Positions 29,959 to 40,794 of a stretch of DNA of 64,000 bases are shown here, one piece after another. The translations under genes were made by a program, and so were the position numbers. Every line of letters starts with the position of its first letter. Within the stretch, counting starts at the first letter, position 1. The notes under the pieces are model-generated. The model worked only from the letters and a program-made list of their open reading frames with translations, made no database searches and had not been told where the DNA came from. The stretch is from Picochlorum sp. 'celeri' (taxonomy: Eukaryota > Chlorophyta > Trebouxiophyceae). Location: contig JAACMV010000021.1 of NCBI GenBank assembly GCA_010909725.1, positions 351,497 to 415,496 of the forward strand. Direction: 5' to 3'.

Positions 29959-32900
29959 TCAGATTTTAAGCATCCTTCTCATGTTACAATAAAACTGAAT
30001 CATTGAGTTGCCATATTCCTCCAACATTTCATGAATTAGTCTCCCTCGTTGACTGTTGAATAACGTCGCGTGGCGCAATTGCAACATTGATCGTATTCTA
30101 TTCGCTGAAAGCAACAAATCTTCTTGAATGTGGTATTGGTCCTCTCTAGAACCTCGTGTGACACTCTTCCATGGAGCACATGGCTTTCCAAGCATTCATA
30201 GACATTCTGAGGGGAAATGCCAGGGCACTATCCAATCGTGATTCATGCACATTTCAGAAATCATCGATTACCTTCTTCGCTAACCAGCTTGGCAAGCCCG
30301 CAAGATTCTGCCATCACATCTCGCAGCTTTGGGAATATGACTGCCCTCTCAAGAAGAAGTAGAGACAAACCGTTTTGGAGCATCTATTCTCGTGAGATGC
30401 AGATGCTACATACATGGCAATCTCGAAAATATGAGATTTGCGGTACAAGAAGACATCGTTGGCTGTGCGGAGGCCGCAGAATGAGCATTCTCTCCAACCA
30501 TTGCCTCTCAGCCAAGTGTGAAGAATTCCTTAGCATGAAATTTGAGCATCTGAGGAATTGGAGCTGCAATCTAGCTGGGGAGCTTTTGTCAATGCTTTTG
30601 TGATATTTGAGTAAAGTAGACCTGTTGGACTGAACAAAGCAACGCTGGTCTCGGCTGCATAGAATGCATGCATAGAAGGGATTCGCTGGAAAGGAGTCTC
30701 AATGGAATTCTTGATCCATCCAAGCACAAGCCTGTAGAGCACAATACATATTCAGCAATGCAAAACGGTGCAATCGCACAAAAAAACTACACACTACTTT
30801 ACTCTGTCAAATTCATGATGGCTAGGATCCGTCGACAAAGGCTCACAGACTTTCCTTCGAGCAAATACAAGCATTCCAAGGCAATACCGTCGCATGTGAG
30901 CATCTGCTGACCCCAAGGACCTCAACACAAACTGGCAACAGTAAAGAATCTATAATATCTGCACATTCTATTGCGTCATTTCGTAGTAAAAAGAGACACA
31001 ACGGTAGCAAAAACGATGGATCGTAGGCAGACTTCTCATAGCTCATCCTGTACTCTGGGGCAATGTCGCTTGCCAGAGCATTATCAGGCAGTCTGTCACT
31101 CTCGAACAAGCGTCTCCATTCTGGGAAGTTAGCCGAAAGTATGGCGCATCTGATAGGATTAATTTTCAAACCACGTGAGGAGGACGATAATACCGCGTCC
31201 CCCCCAGAGGAACTGGAGCTTTGCTATTGGTCCCTGCATGATTGCCTCCATTGCTAAATGCAACATGGCCCATTATTAAAGTCACCATGGCTTGCCCTTT
31301 CTCTTTTTCCACGCTCTCTCATTCAAACACTTAATCAGACTCCATACAGCCATAATCGGTCGCACTAAGTGATGCACCATAGGAAGCTAGCAAATACTGC
31401 AGCAAAGCAGATTCTCCGGTCCTGAATGATTCAATATATTCTGATTGCCAATTCTGGTGAAATCTGTGACTCGAAATGAGAGAAGCAAGTCTAATACACT
31501 TTCTATAATCTCACAAATTTCATTCTTGACCGTATCTGTCGTTGATGGCAACCTTACTTGGCCGTTTCCCCTGGCATCTGAAAACGACAAAGAAACACAT
31601 CCCGTCAAGGTACCCAATGGCAAATGATTCGAGAGATACTCTTGGGGGATTTCAGAGCCACGAGATGTTCGCATCCTGTAAGCATTTCAGGAGATTATAT
31701 GTGAGATCATGTATAAGAAAGCTGACGCGAGGTCTCTATACATGTCATTTTCCATGGGAAAGGTGCCATTGGAGAGACTCTCACAGTCATCTTCCTGCGG
31801 CACCAATGCAGCAGTGAAGCGACGCAACTCCCTCCAGATATCAATTTCATGAGGAAATACTGTTATAAGATTTGGTAGGCACTCTTTCGTCAAAGTATGG
31901 ATCAGAGGCTTAAATACCGTGAAAGTCTCTCATCGTTGTTGAATCCTGCCAGCAGATCCCCCAGACAATTCAGAAGCTCAAGCAATGGCGCGAGAACCTG
32001 AAAATTATTTTTCATGCAGAATGTAATGGCCCTCATAGCCCATATAGAAGCTTGGCATGTGAACTCTGGGACTCTATATCGCCTAAGTTTGATTTTGAGG
32101 GCTCTTGCCTAATGCCCAAGACAAACCTTTGCATGCAGCACCATCAAATCTTATTCCTCAACTTGGGGATTTCCCCAAGGATCCATTGCCCCGAAACTTT
32201 CCTTAGGATTCAATCCTCAATGGAATTCAGTGATTGTTTGGAACACTTTGTACGTCCCACTGCCCCAGATGCAGCAATTTTTTTATTGTGGGAGTCAAAA
32301 AATGTCTTCAAGACGTGTAATATGCAACCCTTTCCTCATCCGAGACAGTTTCAACATCCACCTCTTTTCTCGAAAAAACATACTGCATTAAAACATGTAG
32401 ATATGCATTTCTAATCTCATCCAAATCTTCTTGCGATAGGACTGAACTGTTGATTGATAAGCATTTGTCCAAAATTGGGACGAGGTGAGCAAGGCCTAAT
32501 CTTCTCTTGTACTTTGTCTTCTCGTCTTTCGCCTTTTCGAGATGCTCTGTCAAATTACGCGACAAAAGTCTGGGATCCACAAACTTTGCTAAAGCCACCA
32601 AGGTAGTCACGCACCTTGAGTCGTCAAGATGCATGAACAAACCATCCATAAGGGAAGTAGTCAAACCAGCCAATTCTGAGACTGCCTGCCCAGATGTCTC
32701 CTGGGAGTCCATCAATACGTTTAAAGTACCAAACATGACCAAAATGGGTACATGTCGATTGCTGATATCATGTTTTCCATGTTTCTCTAACTGTGCTGAT
32801 AGAGCACGGGCAACATCTGATATAATTTGCATACTGATCCTCTCTGAAATTTGAATTTTCTTCAGAAACACACGACTGATCGCATCAAACATTGCGTGGA

Positions 32901-35900
32901 AGAACACAGAATCAGGAGATCTAAACATCTGTTCGATGAGATCTATGATCCAAGATGCTATGATGTCAAGCCTCAGGAGATTGATGGAGCTGCGGCACTG
33001 TTCAATCAGCAAGCAAAGGACAATGTCTCTATTCTCCCACATTCGAGTCCTGGAGATATCTTCCAATCTGCTATTTTCATAACAAGAAAGTACAGATGCG
33101 TACATTTCATTCTTTGAATCGCTTTCCAAGGAGGCAAAACATTGAATTATCTGCCCTACTGAGTGTGCGACACTTATATCAGCACTGTCCAATCTGCTTC
33201 CCAGGCATTCCCAAAAAGAGCGTGTACTTGTGCCAAAAAATGCTTCTACCGCTTTTGAGGCATTGTCTTCTGACTTTAATACATGACGTTTTAGAGTATC
33301 AACGACATCAATGGTAGTAGAGGCAACTTCTTCTGGAGCTCCAAACAAAAGAAAGTGCTGGAAGCATGTCATGAACTGGTACACATCTGCAGAGACAAGT
33401 GACTCCACGCTCTGGTCACTGGAATCATCTTGCCTGAAAATCGAATAGAATCTGCTATTTAAAAATCCTCGAACATGTGTCGGAGAGATGTATGACAGAG
33501 TGCGAGACAAAGGAGGATCATAAGATGCCCATCCGCCTTCATCTGCTTGACTGCTTTTATGAAAACCAGACTTTGACTTCTTCCTATCCCTCTCCATACT
33601 CAATACTTGAAAGTCTTTCATTATATTCAGTATCCATTCATAACTGCCTTGCTCAAGTTCTTTACAAAGCTGGAGCATTGATTCTGGCAAATACTCTTCA
33701 GGAGTGGCATGCTTTCTCTTCTTGTTTCCATTTGACATCTCTTGAGTTATTTCTTCCCCCAATACATGCATCAACACAGCAATGTAAGAGTAAGGGTTTA
33801 CTGAAATCAGCAAACTACTCAATATAACATGTTTTAGGAACAAAAAGACTAGACTTTTATCCCCAGCATCGCGCTTTGATTTCAGTATCCTACATGCCCG
33901 TTGCACAGCACAAGCAAATAATGGAGTAACTTCGCTCGCATCGAGATCAATATCAGTCAATATACCAGGCTCATCACACGCGTTGGACAAGATTTCAAAA
34001 TAATGAGTCGGCCTTCTAATTGTTGCCTTTAAAGCATCGACAAAAAAGTCAAGCACAAAAACAGAATCCCTGTAAAAAAAAGAGGCTGAACATGTCAAAA
34101 CTCTAATTATCATCAATGAACAGATCCATCAAACGTACGCTGGTAGATTATCAAGCCAAACCAAAGTTCCAGAGGTACCCTGGCAGAATATTCTGGTCGA
34201 ACACAATTGATCAACTAACCATTCGTGACACAGAGAAGACACGTCCTCAGGATCACCTTGGCGAACTCTGTGTTCCGACAAAAGCTTCAAGATTGACTCA
34301 AATTTAGGACTCAGTATAGAGGTTTTACTATACTGAGATGCTATATTCATCAACTGTATATATTCTTTCTGGTTTTGAGAATGTAAAACTCCAATGTCGT
34401 CCGGCACAAGTTTGTCAATCTGCACATTGCTTTCTGCCAATGATTCTGGGAAGGCACATATCCACGCCCTTAAAAGTCTTAATGATCCTGACCTTCGGAT
34501 AGATCTTTGAGTGTTATCATGCTGATTGTCACACACTTTACTATGATATGCGACCACAAGCTGAATGTCAGGAACGTGCTTCCTTGCTATCTGTCTCAAC
34601 TTATCAGCAACACTATCTATTCTCTCCACCTCATCAGCTCGTTCTAGGAACCCTAGCACTCTACTAAGGCTTTGCAATATTCGTTCCAACATGAGGGCGC
34701 TTGCATGGGCCACGAAAGGAGCAGCATGCTGGATGCCTTTTGACAGAGATGCCTTTGAAATCTTTGATGACATCACAGCCTTCCAATTGGCCAACAATAC
34801 TTGTCTCTCAAACAGATCGACTGATCCTATTTGTTTCAATCCCCTAATTATATTGTCAAGAGCAATAATCGTGATAGCTGAGTTGGCCGCGAATGAAGAC
34901 GTTTCTCTGGGCTCGATATCAAGAGGCATTTCAGACAAATACAGCATGGCAACTAGCGGATCGCTTTCAAAAACATGCTGTAATAATAAAAAGATCCTGT
35001 GAGACGGCCCTGGTTTCATTCCCAGCAAAATTTTAAGTACTCTTCTTTTGGAGCTTTTTGCAGTACTCAGGTTATCGTAAAAGAGGCATTCATGAAGAGA
35101 GGTCTTTCCATCTGTTACTCCAAGACGTGTATCTGTCAATATCTTTGTGAGCAGGAGGCTTGCTTCATGGGCCACTTCGTCAGCACCAGTATCATCACCA
35201 GACCTCTGCATTATTGCAACAAGCTGCCCGATGAACTTATCAGAGAGGACGGCTGCCTTGGTTGGAGGCGTCAAAACATCACTGGGTTGCTCCAGAACAA
35301 ATGTTTTGACCAGTGAGAGAGCCATCAACTGGGCATCATAAGGATCTCTACTGATATAATGCATCACATTACTTGCAAAATATTTCATACTGAGCAGCAA
35401 GGGTAGCCGCAGCTCGTCGCAGTTTGAAACCATTGACTTGAAAAACTGAACAAATGCCACCCTTGTGGGCCTCTTGGAGAGATCGTCACTATCCCATAAT
35501 CGTCGAGCATACAATCCATCTCCTTCATCATCTGCTGCATTCATCATTTTACCACCAGATACTTTAGGAGGAACACCAACCACTTTGAGTGCGTTCAGGG
35601 AGAAATCAAATTGTTTCAATATCCTAGTCACAAATCGAGCACCATGTTCTGCGATACATGACATCAGAATAAGCCCGCATGATACCTTTGTCCTATTTCC
35701 AGAGGACAAAAGATTATACAATATCCGTATTCGTCGCGAATGAATCAATTGCTCGCATACATACTCCCCTGTAGTACCAGGGTGCTTCATGAGGGATTCA
35801 AGTACAAAACAAAGATTCTCCACATACTGAGGAGACGCATTCTGCACGAAAAACACCAAATTAATCGCCTGAGACATTTCTGCACGCATCCATATCACCC

Positions 35901-36085
35901 ACCTTGACAAGCCCCAAGTCCCAAAGATGGAACAACTCTCCTTGCTCTGGACTCTTGGCTGCAAGCTTGGCAACAAACCCTTCCTCATCTCGCACTAATT
36001 CAGCCAAGCGTTTCACCGCATATCGAGACCCATTCTCATCTTTTGAGTGCCTAATCTGAGCCAATACTTCAACCAATGCGTCCAT
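29959..36085 (-). CDS. URB1: Ribosome biogenesis protein URB1 / Npa1 (large-subunit pre-rRNA factor)
   Basis: Nucleolar helical-repeat scaffold needed early in 60S assembly. Start ATG 36085. Exons 36085-35903, 35841-34139 and from 34069 down, with introns of 61 bases (GTGGGTG...GTGCAG, phase 0) and 69 bases (GTACGTT...TTTACAG, phase 2). The N-terminal part has VCEQLIHSRRIRILYNLLSS, KQFDFSLNALKVV and RVAFVQFFKSMV, like other URB1 proteins. From 34069 to ~32310 a clean ~580-codon stretch follows. Below 32310 the frame breaks repeatedly, yet C-terminal URB1 words persist: SAYDPSFLLPLCLFLLRNDA (~31000), SIETPFQRIPSMHAFY (~30700) and EDLLLSANRIRSML (~30100). Total near 2,000 residues. Breaks below 32.3 kb look like indels, not decay. 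Confidence 0.8.
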
Positions 36086-36340
36086 TCTGACCACTGTTTG
36101 CAACGCAATGCATTCAAAAAGACACTTGATCGATATCAGGGACTGAATCCGTCCATTCTCGACCCTCTACTAGTTCCTAAAAACGTTATTTGAATGTATT
36201 ATTTCAACAAAAAGCGAACAAACTGCGTCGCTCTGGGGAATCCTTCTTTTCTTTGAACATGCATGAAAATGTTTGCTACGAATGCTGATTGGGAATTACT
36301 TGTCCTTGGTACAAATAATTTACATAACCTATTTAATGTA

Positions 36341-37501
36341 CTATGTATCAGTGTCACAGATACTGCGAAAGTATCTCTTAATGCCCGTCATCGAATCCAT
36401 GGAACAACTAGCCACATCAGCTGCAGCAACAACCCGAATCGAGCAGCCATCTACATTCACATTGTCATTAATTTCCCTTTCCAGAGCATCCCTGTTCATT
36501 TGAGGAACATTGCGATGCTCTGTGCCCCATAATAAATACATATGGCCACCATCTTCTAGTTCAGATGCAATGAAACCAAGCCTCTTTCCCCAAGCATGAA
36601 TCTCCTCCTCTCTCAGCCGTCGCTCTTCCATTCCCGATCTCCGATGAATTCGTATGTAGTGAAACTCCTTTGACGTCACCGCGAGTGCAATGGGTAGGAC
36701 GGCCTTTTTATCGTGCGAGCCGTCCCGATATGTTTCATGCTTCAGTTCGTCAGAAGAGACCCAAGCCACCCCAAGGTGCTTCAAGGCCTCGGTACACCTT
36801 TTCCTCCAGGATACATCCGTCCACCAACGTCTATTTCTAAATTCTACCGCCATCTGATACCGCAGGTCAAGCCTCTTCCTGCATTCTTCTACGTATGCAA
36901 GTGTCTCTTCACTGGGAGCAAATTGCAGAGGGAACTGAAACATAACAACCGCCATCTTATCACATTTGTACACTTCATTTAATGCAGCATGAAATGCATC
37001 CCAGCAGGCATCCACAGCTTCAGAAGGCATCTCACGCAATTGAACCATGATATTGGACTGTTTGTAAGGCATATCAAGCATGTCCCTCACCCTGCTCGGA
37101 AGCTGCCCATACTGGATTTCTCTAGAACAAAACAGTCCATACGCCTTGAAATGAAACAAAAATCGCTCAGGGCTCTTTGTATTGGTGCGACGAGGTGTCA
37201 ACATGCACCATTTCTTGACATATTCTGGACTAGGTATAGAGTACGTTGAGGTATTCATCTCCACACTCGGCCATTGTCGAGAGTAATATTCCAATTGCCT
37301 ATCTGCCTGACTCTTCTTCTTCTTTCCATCAGTGTTCTGTACACGCTGTCGCCCCAAGTGCTGAGGATACTGCTGCCCAGAAAACCCACAGGCTCCCTGG
37401 TACAGGTAGATGACCTTTTCTTGTGGCACCTGGCCAGCTTTTGGACCCTCCTGCTCTGTGGTCATATAGAGTGAGAATTTGTAGTTCATGGAATTCATCA
37501 T
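36341..37501 (-). CDS. DUF72 (YecE-like) TIM-barrel family protein
   Basis: Unknown function; the family has an aldolase-like barrel. One exon, 386 residues from the first ATG 37501. The frame is open further upstream but offers no ATG. It shows the family pattern: YQGACGFSGQQYP at the start of the fold, the WPSVEMNTSTYSIPSPEYVKKW helix, FLFHFKAYG, MVQFPLQFAPS-type strand and MAVEFRNRRWW. The C-terminal half has YIRIHRRSG and HMYLLWGTEHRNVP. A minus-strand TGTAA lies 17-21 bases after the stop. Confidence 0.85.
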   Translation of the reverse strand: MMNSMNYKFSLYMTTEQEGPKAGQVPQEKVIYLYQGACGFSGQQYPQHLGRQRVQNTDGKKKKSQADRQLEYYSRQWPSVEMNTSTYSIPSPEYVKKWCMLTPRRTNTKSPERFLFHFKAYGLFCSREIQYGQLPSRVRDMLDMPYKQSNIMVQLREMPSEAVDACWDAFHAALNEVYKCDKMAVVMFQFPLQFAPSEETLAYVEECRKRLDLRYQMAVEFRNRRWWTDVSWRKRCTEALKHLGVAWVSSDELKHETYRDGSHDKKAVLPIALAVTSKEFHYIRIHRRSGMEERRLREEEIHAWGKRLGFIASELEDGGHMYLLWGTEHRNVPQMNRDALEREINDNVNVDGCSIRVVAAADVASCSMDSMTGIKRYFRSICDTDT

Positions 37502-37716
37502 ATACAATGGTCCATGTAGGTATAAGAAATCTCTCCCAACCTCCTTATTTGAAAAGTAAAAAAACAAAGTCTGTGTCGCAGGATTGCTCTTTGATCCGAT
37601 ACTTGTGATGGCACCCGAATATCCAGAGCGATTATTAATTCGATTTAAATTCAAGTGAATCGACAGTGGGGATCCACACGATAGAAAAGGGGCAAGGAAG
37701 GATAGAAAACGTCACA

Positions 37717-38241
37717 ATGCCTGCCAAGGGAGAGAAGAAGAGCACCGATGACAGCATGAATACCAATCTTAAATCATCACAGCAGAAAAAGGAGCCCCGT
37801 AAGCCAGCAAAATACGGACATTATGAGAGAACTGTGGTGGACTATGTCAGAACCGCGACGGCGAAGAATGTGTGGTACTACAGGTGCGTTGATTTGATTC
37901 GAATCGAATTTTCAAGATTTGTTTTAGCCATAACAATGAAAATGTGCATGTACAGGGATCGCTTGAGTACTCCAAGAGGGCCATGTTCTCTACCAGTCCT
38001 GAGGGAGTGTTGGGTGAACGGTATTATTGACGAAAACACTCTTGTGTGGGGCCAAGGATTGGCTGATTGGTTGCCTGTGAAGAATGTTAGAACTCTTGTT
38101 CCTCAGATACGGACGTTAGAAGTGCAGGCTGCGACGTGGATGAAGAAGACATTTTCATTAAAGCCAGCACTGAACCAGATTCGCAAGGAGAGAGCTGCAC
38201 AGAGGCTGCACACGAGCTCACAAGTAGACAATATGTATTAA
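37717..38241 (+). CDS. GYF-like (GYF_2) domain protein
   Basis: Exons 37717-37883 and 37956-38241 join over a 72-base intron (GTGCGTT...TGTACAG, phase 2), giving 150 residues. Residues 1-40 are Lys/Ser/Thr-rich and polar. Residues ~52-105 form the GYF_2 pattern: VWYYRDRLSTPRGPCSLPVL, then WVNGIIDENTLVWGQGLADW and LPV. These domains bind proline-rich peptides. The remainder is a basic amphipathic helix. ATG 37717 is the first in-frame ATG. TGTAA at 38267-38271 follows the stop by 26 bases. No catalytic motif. Partner unknown. Confidence 0.78.
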   Translation: MPAKGEKKSTDDSMNTNLKSSQQKKEPRKPAKYGHYERTVVDYVRTATAKNVWYYRCVDLIRIEFSRFVLAITMKMCMYRDRLSTPRGPCSLPVLRECWVNGIIDENTLVWGQGLADWLPVKNVRTLVPQIRTLEVQAATWMKKTFSLKPALNQIRKERAAQRLHTSSQVDNMY

Positions 38242-38281
38242 ATCATGGAATACTATACGAATGAAATGTAAATAAAAGGTG

Positions 38282-40318
38282 TTATTTTGTTTGCATGACT
38301 TGGTGTAGGGCATCAGTGCTGATTTCTATGGAGCCGAGTTTTCTGAGTTTCTTTTTGCCTTGCTTTTGCTTTTCCAAAAGCTTACGTTTCCTGCTGATAT
38401 CGCCCCCGTAGCATTTTGCAAGAACATTCTTCCTATAGGATTTGATTGTCTCTCGGGAGACGATTCGGCCTCCGGCTGATGCTTGCAGGGCCACGTCGAA
38501 TTGCTGCCTGCTCATGAGTTTCTTCAAGTTTTGACACACTTCTCTCCCAACTTTTTCAGCTTTGGATCGATGTACAACTCGAGCGAGCGCATCGACTGAT
38601 TCTCCGTTGACAAGTATGTCCATGCGGACGAGATCAGCTTCCCGTGGTGTGTGTTCCTCGTAATCAAAACTTGCATATCCTGATGAGAGGGATTTCAGCT
38701 CGTCATAGAAATCGCCGCCTAGCTCCGATAGTGGTATAATGTAGCGCAGCATGACTCTATTTGAAGACAGTGGATTGTGCTCTACAAGTTCGCCTCGGCG
38801 AGATTGGCACAGTGTCATGGCACCCCCAAGCATGTCTGATGGAAGTATGATTGTGCTGAGGACAGTAGGCTCCATGACTTGACGTATCTTTTCATTTGTG
38901 GGGTACTCTGCTGGGTTTTGAATTTCAATCCATTCTCCAGATGATTTTTTAATTTGTATTGGCACGGTAGGAGCAGTAATGATCACGCTCGCTCCGTGTT
39001 CTTGCTCTAACCTCTGTCGAAACACATCCATGTGCAACAAGCCTAAGAAACCACAGCGGAATCCAGCTCCCAAAGCAGACGAATTCTCCCGTTTGAATTG
39101 CACTGAAGAGTCATTTAATGTTAATTTTTCCATAGCAGCTTGGAGTGGATCGAACTCTGCCGCATTGATTGGAAAAATACCTGCAAAAACCATAGACTTG
39201 GGCTCTCTAAACCCAGGCAGGGCTTCCACAGGCTTTTTCACCAAGTGCCAAGTATCCCCAATTTTAGCACTCTTGGTATTTTTCATTCCAGTTAAAATAT
39301 ATCCTACTTGTCCTGTGAATAACGTGTTCTGGGCGCACGGATCAGGAGTCAGAAGACCCACTTCTAATACATCCCAAACATCTCCAGATGCCTTTGACGC
39401 AATTTTATCCCCTTTCCGAACTTTCCCATCCACGACCAATATCAAGCATACAACACCTCTATATTCATCATGATATGCATCAAAAACAAGCATACGCGTG
39501 TGTGCTGACGCATCTCCCTTGGGTGCTGGGATCTTTTCCACAATTGACCGCAGCAATGCATTTACACCAAGACCAGTCTTGGCAGAAACAGGAATGCATT
39601 CCTTTTTATTCAAATCAAAATTCTCCTCCAGTTGCTCTGCAACCTTTTCAGGATCAGCGGCCGGCATATCAATCTTATTCAAAACTGGGATGATTGCAAG
39701 GTCTTGCTCAAACGCAAGGAAGAAATTGGCTACTGTCTGAGCCTGGATTCCTTGTGCTGCATCCACCAGCAATAACGCACCATCACATGCCGCCAAAGAC
39801 CGAGAAACTTCATATGAAAAATCCACATGCCCGGGTGTATCGATCAAATTCAATAAATAGCGTTCTCCATCCACAGAGTACACCAAGGATGATGTCTGTG
39901 CCTTCACTGTAATCCCTCGTTCCTTCTCCACTTGCAGCGTATCTAGTCGCCTATTCGCTCCTTGTCGTATGGCTCCAGTATATTCCATCATTCTATCAGC
40001 CAAAGTACTTTTACCATGATCAATATGCGCAATAATAGAAAAGTTTCTGATACGCTGTTGGGGAAAATCCTTTACAGACCATGTCCCATCATGGAATCCC
40101 TCTGCTGCATCCTGACCCTGCTCCGATGTGACACGGTGCTTTTCATTGGCAGCATCATGCCTGGTTTGAGCATCCTCATGTACCCACCAGCGCTGCAGGC
40201 CTGCTGCAGCTTGAGGAAGGACAAGAGTGGAAGAAGCTGAGGTAGGCAGCTCCCAAGCTGCCAGAGCCCTCGCATACAACGACGATAATACAGAGTTTGA
40301 AATACACCGATATCGCAT
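38282..40318 (-). CDS. GUF1: Mitochondrial translation factor GUF1 (LepA/EF4 homologue)
   Basis: GTPase that promotes accurate translation on organellar ribosomes. One exon, 678 residues from ATG 40318. Residues 1-85 form a long leader rich in Ala, Ser, Gln and charged residues, fitting mitochondrial import. GTPase motifs: AHIDHGKST (G1), ERGITVKAQT (G2), DTPGHVDF (G3), NKIDMP (G4) and SAKTG (G5). Domain II, the EF-G-like domain with AGFRCGFLGLLHMDV, and the LepA-specific C-terminus with SGYASFDYEE and GGDISRKRKLLEKQK are complete. VKAQTSSLVY is nearer to mitochondrial GUF1 than to plastid LepA. Confidence 0.93.
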   Translation of the reverse strand: MRYRCISNSVLSSLYARALAAWELPTSASSTLVLPQAAAGLQRWWVHEDAQTRHDAANEKHRVTSEQGQDAAEGFHDGTWSVKDFPQQRIRNFSIIAHIDHGKSTLADRMMEYTGAIRQGANRRLDTLQVEKERGITVKAQTSSLVYSVDGERYLLNLIDTPGHVDFSYEVSRSLAACDGALLLVDAAQGIQAQTVANFFLAFEQDLAIIPVLNKIDMPAADPEKVAEQLEENFDLNKKECIPVSAKTGLGVNALLRSIVEKIPAPKGDASAHTRMLVFDAYHDEYRGVVCLILVVDGKVRKGDKIASKASGDVWDVLEVGLLTPDPCAQNTLFTGQVGYILTGMKNTKSAKIGDTWHLVKKPVEALPGFREPKSMVFAGIFPINAAEFDPLQAAMEKLTLNDSSVQFKRENSSALGAGFRCGFLGLLHMDVFRQRLEQEHGASVIITAPTVPIQIKKSSGEWIEIQNPAEYPTNEKIRQVMEPTVLSTIILPSDMLGGAMTLCQSRRGELVEHNPLSSNRVMLRYIIPLSELGGDFYDELKSLSSGYASFDYEEHTPREADLVRMDILVNGESVDALARVVHRSKAEKVGREVCQNLKKLMSRQQFDVALQASAGGRIVSRETIKSYRKNVLAKCYGGDISRKRKLLEKQKQGKKKLRKLGSIEISTDALHQVMQTK

Positions 40319-40794
40319 CCTATCTACACGACTATACTATCAGTGCTTTGGCACCTGCGCCAGGCCAAAAGAAAAAATTGCATGTCAGCCACATGTGTCC
40401 GCCAATTACACTCAAATTGGCCCCATGTAATGCATTTGACTTGTATTAAAACACTTGTAAAGTCTATTCATCTACCCAGAACCTGAACATCGTGGACATC
40501 ATGACTGGGGTTCTGTCAAAAAAATCCAGAAACCCTAACATGAATTGTTGTTAGGGTTTTTATATCGAGAAGTCTCCCGAGTAAAGAAAAATTCGCCATC
40601 ATCCACCCGCGACATAGTATGCTCATCACTGTCATCGCATTGCAGCATACTATAATTGACCATACCATGTACTGGTGCCATTGAGGCAGTACCATGTCAC
40701 GACGGTACTGATTTGCTCTGGTCATCGTCACAGGACCAAGACGTTTTTTCAAACAAAAGACACCCCCTTGTCTGTCCGGGGTGAGCAGGTGACC
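40319..40794. promoter_or_regulatory. Divergent intergenic region
   Basis: About 475 bases between the GUF1 start and the divergent unknown gene, presumably containing both promoters. It holds the telomere-motif inverted repeat described separately (40530-40559). Confidence 0.4.
40530..40559. repeat. Inverted repeat with telomere-type motif arms (telo-box hairpin)
   Basis: Two perfect 11-base arms, AAACCCTAACA (40530-40540) and TGTTAGGGTTT (40549-40559), flank an 8-base loop. The arms hold the plant/green-algal telomere unit TTTAGGG in opposite orientations. In plants the AAACCCTA 'telo box' is a promoter element of translation-related genes, and this copy is ~210 bases upstream of GUF1. Confidence 0.7.

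Noticed and set aside
38282..40318. Plastid LepA instead of mitochondrial GUF1
   Set aside because: The VKAQTSSLVY region and leader composition fit the mitochondrial form better; not excluded.
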